From positions 1-29,310 of the forward strand of contig JAZNQO010000024.1 of assembly GCA_045590215.1 (NCBI GenBank): a stretch of 29,310 nt of DNA, given 5' to 3'. The position numbers were made by a program, and so were the translations under genes. The DNA comes from RUG563 sp045590215 (lineage in GTDB: Bacteria > Bacillota > Clostridia > Christensenellales > Aristaeellaceae). The notes beneath the pieces were generated by a model. That model searched no databases and was not told the origin of the DNA. It was given only the letters and a program-made list of their open reading frames with translations. Positions 24,418-29,310 of the stretch are shown here, piece by piece. Each line of letters opens with the position of its first letter. Positions within the stretch are counted from its first letter, which is position 1.

Positions 24418-24624
24418 ATGATTACCGATAAAATTGCGCTGTTGCTCACCATCATCGGTGCCATCAATTGGGGGCTCATCGGCATTTTCCAGTTTGATCT
24501 GGTGGCGTACATCTTTGGTGGTCAGGATGCGCTGCTGAGCCGCATTGTGTACACGTTGGTTGGTGCCGGCGGCCTTTGGTGTATTTCGCTTCTGTTCCGG
24601 GATCGGGACGTTGTCAAAGCCTGA
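24418..24624 (+). CDS. DUF378 small membrane protein
   Basis: 68 residues from the ATG at 24418, chosen for AAGGAGGGG 6 bases upstream. It has two membrane helices: KIALLLTIIGAINWGLIGIF and the segment around RIVYTLVGAGGLWCISLLF. The GAINWGLIGIF signature and the short charged C-terminus (RDRDVVKA) are typical of DUF378/YuzA proteins, whose role is unknown. It follows the ArsR-AraC gene by 67 bases, with its own upstream A+T-rich TATACT-like box, and ends in a strong terminator. A functional link with the metal genes is possible but unsupported. Confidence 0.85.
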   Translation: MITDKIALLLTIIGAINWGLIGIFQFDLVAYIFGGQDALLSRIVYTLVGAGGLWCISLLFRDRDVVKA

Positions 24625-24634
24625 GAAACAGAAC

Positions 24635-24675
24635 AAAAAAAGCGGCCTTTCTCTTCGGAGAGAAGCCGCTTTCGC
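24635..24675. terminator. Terminator between convergent genes
   Basis: AAAGCGGC..TCTC-TTCGG-AGAGA..GCCGCTTT with an A-run to the left and TTTCGCTTTTC to the right. It serves the DUF378 gene and the leftward ECF S-component gene. Confidence 0.8.
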
Positions 24676-24680
24676 TTTTC

Positions 24681-25223
24681 TTATTTCTTTTTCATCCAGG
24701 GCAGGGCATTTTGCAAGGCCATCACAATCACCGGAATCAGCACAATATGCAGTATCATGCCGGGCACGGCGTTGGTAAAAGCCCCGGCCATGAAGGCCGC
24801 CCATGTGAACGCCGCCCCCGATACGCCGGACATAACAACCCTCGCCGCGCCCCATACCAGGCGGCCGCCCAGCATTGCGGCAACAAGGGCGATATAGATG
24901 TTCCAAGGCTTCCTTGGCAGCATGCGGTAAAGCAGCCCGGCAATCACGCCGTAGGCTGCCAGCTCAAAGCACATGGCAAGGCCTGTGGGGAAAATGGGGG
25001 GCATCCCTACCAGCAAAAACCGCACAAGCGGAGCTGCAAAGCCCACCGCCGCCGCCCAGAAAGGGCCGCAAAGGAAGGCGCACAGGAAAACGGGAATGTG
25101 CATGGGGCATAAGGCACTGCCAATTTCCGGGATGTTGGCCGTCAAAAAGGGCAGCACCATGCAAAGAGCCAGGCAAACCGCCGCCAGCACCAGTTTTTGA
25201 ATTTTTACCGTGTTTGCGTTCAT
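24681..25223 (-). CDS. ECF transporter substrate-binding (S) component
   Basis: 180 residues from the ATG at 25223 (AAGGGAG about 10 bases upstream). There are five or six membrane segments with the ECF S-component flavour: an N-terminal helix KLVLAAVCLALCMVLPFL, then IPEIGSALCPMHIPVFLCAF, GPFWAAAVGFAAPLVRFLL, ELAAYGVIAGLLYRML and a C-terminal MILHIVLIPVIVMAL. Such proteins bind a vitamin or cofactor precursor and dock on a shared EcfAA'T module, which is not encoded nearby. The ligand is not evident (a pantothenate-, queuosine-precursor- or cobalamin-precursor-type S component are all possible). It follows the DUF3842 gene by 62 bases in one operon. No riboswitch is recognisable upstream. 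Confidence 0.75.
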   Translation of the reverse strand: MNANTVKIQKLVLAAVCLALCMVLPFLTANIPEIGSALCPMHIPVFLCAFLCGPFWAAAVGFAAPLVRFLLVGMPPIFPTGLAMCFELAAYGVIAGLLYRMLPRKPWNIYIALVAAMLGGRLVWGAARVVMSGVSGAAFTWAAFMAGAFTNAVPGMILHIVLIPVIVMALQNALPWMKKK

Positions 25224-25285
25224 TGTGGATATTCTCCCTTCTTTATTTCCTGTCTCTGACGGGAGAAGTGCCGTCGCGGCACCAT

Positions 25286-25708
25286 TTATCCATGCTCTTC
25301 GCACAGCTGTACGATCTGGGCTGCGGCCTCTTCAATCAGCTGTGCTCTTGTTTTATTGGCTGTTCCAACGACCGCCGTTTTGCATTGTGTTACCGGCAGC
25401 AGCACCCGGAAAGCGTCGCTTTGGCCAACGGCCGCTGCCATGTTCGGGGTGATTTCCCCAAGCAGGGCATCCGCCAGCACAATGCCCAAAGGCCCTGCGA
25501 TGATCTGCGCCTTTTTGCATTGCACCAGCACCGGGTTTTCCCCTGTAGCCACCTGATTGGCCCCTGATTTCAGCATCGCACTGGTGGCCAGTGCGTTTGT
25601 GCCGATGGCAATAATTTCGTGCGTCGGCGATAATCCGGCTTTTCGTAAGCCTTCAATCAGCTGGGCTCCCATTCGGCCGCTTTGGCCGTCAATAATCAGG
25701 ATTCGCAT
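25286..25708 (-). CDS. DUF3842 family protein
   Basis: 140 residues. The Rossmann-like start RILIIDGQSGRMGAQLIEGL resembles a nucleotide-binding loop. The family's conserved core follows: HEIIAIGTNALATSAMLKSGANQVATGEN, then AQIIAGPLGIVLADALLGEITPNMA. This is characteristic of DUF3842, found widely in anaerobic Bacillota with no known function. A dinucleotide or small cofactor is a reasonable guess for the ligand. The ATG has AAAGGGC about 10 bases upstream and a consensus promoter (25742-25771). It is the first gene of a two-gene operon with the ECF S component. Confidence 0.85.
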   Translation of the reverse strand: MRILIIDGQSGRMGAQLIEGLRKAGLSPTHEIIAIGTNALATSAMLKSGANQVATGENPVLVQCKKAQIIAGPLGIVLADALLGEITPNMAAAVGQSDAFRVLLPVTQCKTAVVGTANKTRAQLIEEAAAQIVQLCEEHG

Positions 25709-25741
25709 CAGGTTTCAAGCCCTTTCCGTTTATTCCTTGCC

Positions 25742-25771
25742 ATTATAGCAAGAAGGAGCGTTTCGTGTCAA
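25742..25771 (-). promoter_or_regulatory. Promoter of DUF3842-ECF operon
   Basis: On the minus strand, consensus TTGACA (25766-25771), an 18-base spacer and consensus TATAAT (25742-25747), 33 bases before the start codon. Confidence 0.8.
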
Positions 25772-25803
25772 TCGCAGAGAGAACAGAAAACGAGGAATGA
25801 TAA

Positions 25804-25846
25804 TAGAAAAACGCCTGTCCTGCAAAAAGCGGAACAGACGTTTTTT
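25804..25846 (-). terminator. Terminator of the ireB operon
   Basis: On the minus strand AAACGTCTGTTCC...GGACAGGCGTTT (one mismatch) is followed by TTCTATTA. It lies right after the His-rich protein's stop codon. Confidence 0.75.
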
Positions 25847-25850
25847 GTTT

Positions 25851-26225
25851 TCAGTGGTGATGATGGCCGCAGTCACAATGGTGATGGTGTTCGTAGTCGC
25901 AGTTACAGTCATGATGATGATGGTCATGGCCGCAGCGGCATTCATCCTCTTCGCCGTCTTCCATGGCTCTTTGGATGGAACGGGCCACCAGCGTTTCCAT
26001 AACGCCGGTAATAATTTCTTCTTCTCCCTGTACCACAAAGGAAGGAATATGGTCCTCCGTCATTTCCACAACGGTCACCAGCATCTGGCCATTTTCGCCC
26101 TCTTCTTCCAATACGGCATAGGTTTCCCCTTCATAGGGCACCAACGCCGCCACATGGAAGCGGTATTCCCGGCCTTCGGGGTCATACAGCGCAACGGGCG
26201 CACCGATCAGGCTTTCTGCTTTCAT
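25851..26225 (-). CDS. DUF1292-like protein with His/Cys-rich C-terminal tail
   Basis: 124 residues. Residues 1-90 look like a compact beta-rich DUF1292-type domain (ALYDPEGREYRFHVAALVPYEGETYAVL, MLVTVVEMTE) as in the neighbouring gene. Residues 91-124 are a striking tail with 13 His and 6 Cys (CRCGHDHHHHDCNC, HHHHCDCGHHHH), very likely to bind Zn2+, Ni2+ or another soft metal. There is no signal peptide. Its ATG overlaps the stop codon of the preceding DUF1292 gene by one base (TAATG), so translation is coupled. Last gene of the ireB-ruvX operon. The role is unknown; metal storage, delivery or sensing are guesses. Confidence 0.78.
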   Translation of the reverse strand: MKAESLIGAPVALYDPEGREYRFHVAALVPYEGETYAVLEEEGENGQMLVTVVEMTEDHIPSFVVQGEEEIITGVMETLVARSIQRAMEDGEEDECRCGHDHHHHDCNCDYEHHHHCDCGHHHH

Positions 26226-26536
26226 TATTCTTCGTCTTCTTCGATCATGGCGATGAACTGTTCAAACACGGCCTGGGTCACAGCATCGTCATCCACGGAA
26301 ACGTAGATGTCTTCGTCCGTTTCGGGATCCTTTTCAATTTTCAGGATCAGCACTTCGCCTTCTTCGTCGTCCTGTTCTTCATCTTCCACCAGCATCAGCA
26401 CGATGTATTCTTCGCCTTCGTACTGAATGGTGGTCAGGTATTCAAACTGATTGGTAACGCCGTCTTCGTCCGTCAGCTCAATGATGCCTTCGGGAAGTTC
26501 TTCTTCGGGGATGTTGTTCTTGATATCGTCTGCCAT
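26225..26536 (-). CDS. DUF1292 domain protein
   Basis: 103 residues, highly acidic. The family core is visible: IIELTDEDGVTNQFEYLTTIQYEGEEYIVLMLVED, then EVLILKIEKDP, and a C-terminal acidic helix (VFEQFIAMIEEDEE). DUF1292 (YrzB-like) proteins commonly follow ruvX in Bacillota, and their function is unknown. The ATG at 26536 has GGAGG upstream; an in-frame start at 26551 lies too near. It is followed without a gap by the His-rich paralogue and preceded by ruvX, 49 bases away. Confidence 0.88.
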   Translation of the reverse strand: MADDIKNNIPEEELPEGIIELTDEDGVTNQFEYLTTIQYEGEEYIVLMLVEDEEQDDEEGEVLILKIEKDPETDEDIYVSVDDDAVTQAVFEQFIAMIEEDEE

Positions 26537-26585
26537 GGTTTTGTCCTCCATCCTGTTTATTGAAAAAACGCAGGGTTTGCGTGTT

Positions 26586-26996
26586 TTACCGTCTTTTATC
26601 CAGATATTGCTGCAAGATCACCGCAGCTGCTATTTTATCCACCGTGCCTTTTCTGTCTTCCCTTCGCATGCCGCCTTCAATCAGCGCATCGTGGGCGGAG
26701 ACAGTGGACAGCCGCTCGTCCTGAAATTCCACAGGCATGCCGGCTTCTTTCAGCTTTTCCGTAAAGGCCATCACCTTTTCCGCCTGAAAGCCTACCGACC
26801 CATCCATGTTCTTGGGCAGCCCGGAAACCACCAGATCGCATTGATGCTGATTATATAAGGAAAGAATATACTTGCAATCGGGGCCGTAACCCACTCGTGT
26901 ATAAACGCTGTGGGGCATGGCAATCAGGCGCATTTCATCGCTTAAAGCAATGCCGATACGCTTGTCCCCTATATCCAGGGCCAATATCCTGCCCAT
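26586..26996 (-). CDS. ruvX: RuvX/YqgF, Holliday-junction-resolvase-like nuclease
   Basis: 136 residues, standard size. RNase H-like fold with the catalytic acids in LALDIGDKRIGIALSD (Asp8), FQDERLSTVSAHD (Glu) and TVDKIAAAVILQQYL (Asp). LVVSGLPKNMDGS is the characteristic 'GLP-N-DG' strand. The family is implicated in 16S rRNA 5'-end maturation and in DNA junction resolution. The gene starts 3 bases after the ireB stop codon with a weak ribosome site, so coupling is likely. The ireB-ruvX-DUF1292 order is conserved in Bacillota. Confidence 0.95.
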   Translation of the reverse strand: MGRILALDIGDKRIGIALSDEMRLIAMPHSVYTRVGYGPDCKYILSLYNQHQCDLVVSGLPKNMDGSVGFQAEKVMAFTEKLKEAGMPVEFQDERLSTVSAHDALIEGGMRREDRKGTVDKIAAAVILQQYLDKRR

Positions 26997-26999
26997 GTA

Positions 27000-27257
27000 T
27001 CAGCCCAGCCTGGTGGCCACATAATGGCGCACCAATTCTTCCAGAATTTCATCCCGTTCCAAACGGCAAATCATGCTTCTGGCACCGTTATGGCTTGTTA
27101 CGTAGGTAGGATCTCCTGTCAACACAAAACCAACCAATTGGGTAATGGGATCATACCCCTTGGCCTGCAATGCACTGTAAACATGGGCCAAAATATCGGC
27201 CGCAGTTTCCTTGTATTCGGGCAAGGGTGTAAGTTTGGTGGTATTGTCGTTTATCAT
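27000..27257 (-). CDS. ireB: IreB family regulatory phosphoprotein
   Basis: 85 residues from the ATG at 27257 (AGAGGGGG upstream). The family's landmarks are present: DILAHVYSALQAKGYDPITQLVGFVLTGDPTYVTSHNGARSMICRLERDEILEELVRHYV, seen as the segments YDPITQLVGFVLTGDPTYV and RLERDEILEELVRHY. In Enterococcus IreB is a substrate of the Ser/Thr kinase IreK and tunes cephalosporin tolerance. N-terminal Thr residues (NDNTTKLTP) are candidates for phosphorylation. It leads the ireB-ruvX-DUF1292 operon and has its own promoter. The alaS gene usually found upstream is missing from this position. Confidence 0.93.
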   Translation of the reverse strand: MINDNTTKLTPLPEYKETAADILAHVYSALQAKGYDPITQLVGFVLTGDPTYVTSHNGARSMICRLERDEILEELVRHYVATRLG

Positions 27258-27286
27258 GCCGTTGCCCCCTCTCTTACTTACCATTG

Positions 27287-27315
27287 ATTATACACGAAAA
27301 TTCCCTTGGCTGCAA
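27287..27315 (-). promoter_or_regulatory. Promoter of the ireB operon
   Basis: On the minus strand TTGCAG (27310-27315), a 17-base spacer and consensus TATAAT (27287-27292), 30 bases before ireB. Confidence 0.6.
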
Positions 27316-27338
27316 GGCTGAAAAAGGGTATTATTATG

Positions 27339-28415
27339 TCATTCTTTGTTAAAATTTACAATTTTTACAATTGTTTCGGGCTGTTTTTCTGCATAAATGA
27401 CCCGGAGTGCTCCCCTTGCGCACACAAAAAGCGGAATTGCGGCCATCATGCCTATCAGGCCCCCAATCAAACCCCCGGCGGAAAGCAGCAGCAGCACATA
27501 CACCGGATGCAGCGATACCGCCCCGGCCATCAGCCTTGGGGATAAAAAATACCCCTCAATTTGCTGCACTGCAATGACCATGGCAAGTGCCCAGAGCGTT
27601 CTGGTCATTCCCAGCGGCAGCGAAAAAAGCAATATAGGCACCCCGCCGATGAAGGGGCCGACGTAGGGTATCAGTTCGCAGATGCCCATAACCAGCCCAA
27701 GGGACAGCCAGGAGGGAATTTGCAGTATCAAAAGCCCAAGAGCGGTTAAAATCATAACGGACAGGGAAATCATCAGCTGCCCTCGCAGAAAGCTCCCGGC
27801 TTCCCTTTTCATCTCCCGGAGGGCTTTCAAGACGGTCTTTCGCTTTGCGGAGGGAATCCACAGGCTGGCCTTGTAGGAAAAGGTCTCCCGATCCCTTAAT
27901 AAATAATAGGAAAGAACAGGTGCTAAAAAAGCACGGGAGAGGGTGTTGATCCGGGAAGCCATGCCGCCGATCAGTTTTGGAGCTTCGGCGGCAATCCATG
28001 TGCCGATTTCTTTCATCCATGTGCCGGGCAGGTCTGCGTTCAGGTGCATGGCCTGAAACCATTCGGTGCGGCTGATTTTGTCCCACATAGCCTGTACCGT
28101 GCCCAGCAGCTGGGGCACCTGCGCTATCAGGCCGCTGATGCGTTCAATCAATTGAGGAATGGCCATCACAAGCAGCCCGATGATGATCACCACCACGCTG
28201 ACCACGCTGAAAAGGGCGGCAAGGCTGCGGCTCATTTTCGTTTCCAGCTTCCTTTGCAGGGGCAGACAGGCGGCTGTGAGCAGTGCAGCCAAGGCCACCT
28301 GCCAGCACAGCTGGCGGAAGGGCTGCCATAAAAACAACACCACGCAGCCGCCGAGGCTGATGATTGCCCAGACCCAGCGGCTGATTTTCATCCGGCTGTG
28401 AAGGCTGGTGGTCAT
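27339..28415 (-). CDS. AI-2E family transporter (PF01594)
   Basis: 358 residues with the family's layout: N-terminal membrane helices (WAIISLGGCVVLFLWQPF, QVALAALLTAACLPL), a cytoplasmic or periplasmic middle region, and a C-terminal cluster of helices. The conserved stretch LSYYLLRDRETF, GICELIPYVGPFIGGVPILL and EGYFLSPRLMAGAVSLHPVYVLLLLSAGGLIGGLIGMMAAIPLF are seen in parts. The AI-2 export name is historical; members include Na+/H+ antiporters and peptidoglycan-precursor-linked exporters, so the substrate is open. AAAGGAG precedes the ATG. It is the last gene of an operon with the PRC-barrel protein and a Cys-rich microprotein. Confidence 0.88.
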   Translation of the reverse strand: MTTSLHSRMKISRWVWAIISLGGCVVLFLWQPFRQLCWQVALAALLTAACLPLQRKLETKMSRSLAALFSVVSVVVIIIGLLVMAIPQLIERISGLIAQVPQLLGTVQAMWDKISRTEWFQAMHLNADLPGTWMKEIGTWIAAEAPKLIGGMASRINTLSRAFLAPVLSYYLLRDRETFSYKASLWIPSAKRKTVLKALREMKREAGSFLRGQLMISLSVMILTALGLLILQIPSWLSLGLVMGICELIPYVGPFIGGVPILLFSLPLGMTRTLWALAMVIAVQQIEGYFLSPRLMAGAVSLHPVYVLLLLSAGGLIGGLIGMMAAIPLFVCARGALRVIYAEKQPETIVKIVNFNKE

Positions 28416-28436
28416 GGCTGCTCGCTCCTTTTTGGG

Positions 28437-28562
28437 TTATTTCAGGCCCATCATCTTCATCGCCTGCTTTTTCAAATGGGCAGAACACATTCTGCCGCTG
28501 CATTTGCGGCATTTCACCCCCAGCAGAAAGCCGATCATCCCGGCGGTCAGGCACTTGCTCAT
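28437..28562 (-). CDS. Cys-rich 41-residue microprotein
   Basis: No family recognised. A short hydrophobic stretch (AGMIGFLLGV) is followed by VKCRKCSGRMCSAHL, where Cys18, Cys21, Cys26 and His29 form a C-x2-C-x4-C-x2-H pattern that could bind one Zn2+. The tail is basic (KKQAMKMMGLK). It is well supported as a gene: AAAGGGGG lies about 7 bases upstream and its ATG overlaps the TGA of the PRC-barrel gene (ATGA), while the AI-2E gene starts 21 bases later. It may be a small membrane-associated zinc protein. Confidence 0.72.
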   Translation of the reverse strand: MSKCLTAGMIGFLLGVKCRKCSGRMCSAHLKKQAMKMMGLK

Positions 28563-29011
28563 GGCTTCACCCCCTTTCCATCGCAGAATACCGTCACATG
28601 GCCGGTGTTTTTTCCCGGCAAAACGGAATAAGCGGTGGCGTACCATCGCCCTTCCGTGATGTCATCGATGGGGCCGGAGGAGATTTCCAACGCCGCCACT
28701 CGCAGGGTCTCTTCGTGAATCAGCGCATCCGTCACAATGCCAAGCCGCTCACCGTCCGCATCCGAAACCCGAAAAAGCTGGTAATCCGCTTCCAGCGGCG
28801 GCTTGCTGGTTTTCCCCTTGACAATCACCGAAACCTTCCCCACCATCGCAATCTGATCTCGGTTCAGCCAGCGTGGGCCTAAATAGCGGCTGCGGATCAT
28901 CATGCCCTGCAGGCTTCGCCCGTCCCGGCTGAGCACGGCTCTTATCACACTGCCGGTTTTTCTGCCGTTGCAGATCACCGGCATTCCTTCCATTTTCCGC
29001 ATTCCCGTCAT
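28559..29011 (-). CDS. PRC-barrel domain protein
   Basis: 150 residues with two PRC-barrel-like repeats. The first is MEGMPVICNGRKTGSVIRAVLSRDGRSLQGMMIRSRYLGPRWLNRDQIAMVG; the second is YQLFRVSDADGERLGIVTDALIHEETLRVAALEIS, each with the 'G-x-V-x-(D/R)...L.G' strand pattern. Such domains occur in RimM, photosynthetic reaction-centre H subunits and sporulation YlmC-like proteins; a scaffold or binding role is likely, with no catalysis evident. The ATG at 29011 has GGTGGGGC close upstream, and a downstream ATG (MRKMEG) is also possible. It heads the PRC-microprotein-AI-2E operon and is divergent from the rRNA promoter. Confidence 0.8.
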   Translation of the reverse strand: MTGMRKMEGMPVICNGRKTGSVIRAVLSRDGRSLQGMMIRSRYLGPRWLNRDQIAMVGKVSVIVKGKTSKPPLEADYQLFRVSDADGERLGIVTDALIHEETLRVAALEISSGPIDDITEGRWYATAYSVLPGKNTGHVTVFCDGKGVKP

Positions 29012-29121
29012 GCTGCCCCACCCATTGTTTTTATTTGTTCCGCTGGTATTATGCCTTGCAAAAATGGCTGCTACACTGGTGATTTGTGGTGCTGTTGCAT
29101 GGCTTTATACAGGATATTGGG

Positions 29122-29190
29122 GTTCAAAAAAATTTCAAAAAAATTTGAAAAAAGGTGTTGACAAAGGGGAGAATGTTTGATATTATAATC
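29122..29190 (+). promoter_or_regulatory. rRNA-operon-type promoter with A-tract UP element
   Basis: Consensus TTGACA (29158-29163), a 17-base spacer and TATTAT (29181-29186). Upstream are phased A/T tracts (AAAAAAATTTC repeated, 29126-29153) resembling an UP element. This is the strongest promoter in the window. Confidence 0.85.
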
Positions 29191-29310
29191 AAGCACGCTG
29201 CGAGGGAGCCTTTCAGGAGGGTCAAAAGCGGCGAGCGAAGAACCTTGAAAACGATACAGAGAACGAGGAAAGAACGACAGTTAATTCTGGAATGAGTTTT
29301 GATTTGTTGG
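29191..29310 (+). other. Probable 5' leader of a 16S rRNA operon
   Basis: No gene is visible after the promoter. The leader contains GAACCTTGAAAACGATACAG, like the antitermination/processing leader found before 16S rRNA in Bacillota. The window ends before any 16S sequence, so the identification is inferred from promoter strength and leader style. Confidence 0.6.

Noticed and set aside
25860..25935. ATG/GTG-like trinucleotide repetition resembling a microsatellite
   Set aside because: It is explained by the His codons of the metal-binding tail on the minus strand.
28902..29180. Rightward open frame with a hydrophobic helix and basic tail, ending at the rRNA-type promoter
   Set aside because: No ribosome site at any start; it overlaps the PRC-barrel gene, and its basic tail is encoded by the A-tracts and -35 region of the promoter.

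Overview
The window looks like a chromosomal segment from an anaerobic Bacillota bacterium of roughly 50 % G+C. I favour a Negativicutes or Clostridia gut or rumen type, because of the Na+-translocating decarboxylase operon, the ireB-ruvX-DUF1292 cluster, the GGGtGRT/NifU-like pair and the DUF3842 and DUF378 proteins. This placement is inferred from gene content, not from a phylogenetic marker.

Left part (1-9.9 kb), mostly accessory or metabolic: a GNAT acetyltransferase; a probably frameshifted small gene; a GH8 reducing-end xylanase followed by an EamA exporter; a DUF4268 nuclease-like protein; a two-gene operon for a NifU-like scaffold and a GGGtGRT protein; a DUF4342 membrane protein; a two-gene unit with a small acidic protein and an ACT-ACT-metallo-beta-lactamase fusion; and an HD-domain protein.

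Middle (10-15.6 kb): a five-gene leftward operon with an acyl-CoA-type carboxyltransferase, an OadG/MmdD-like anchor, a biotin carrier, an enlarged Na+-pumping beta subunit and an OadA/5S-type carboxyltransferase. The parts could form a Na+-pumping decarboxylase and also a 12S-5S-1.3S-type transcarboxylase.

Origin region (15.7-21.6 kb): recF flanked by two perfect parS sites, then trkH and trkA, all leftward. A ~580-base intergenic region follows, with DnaA boxes and a DnaA-trio unwinding element, and then rightward dnaN. This is a convincing oriC, but dnaA is not in the window.

Right part (21.6-29.3 kb): a Zn/Cd-type P-type ATPase divergent from an ArsR-AraC fusion regulator across a perfect palindrome; DUF378; DUF3842 plus an ECF S component; an ireB-ruvX-DUF1292-DUF1292(His-rich) operon; and a PRC-barrel, Cys-rich microprotein and AI-2E transporter operon. 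The window ends in what looks like the promoter and leader of an rRNA operon. A two-hairpin palindromic repeat occurs at least three times.
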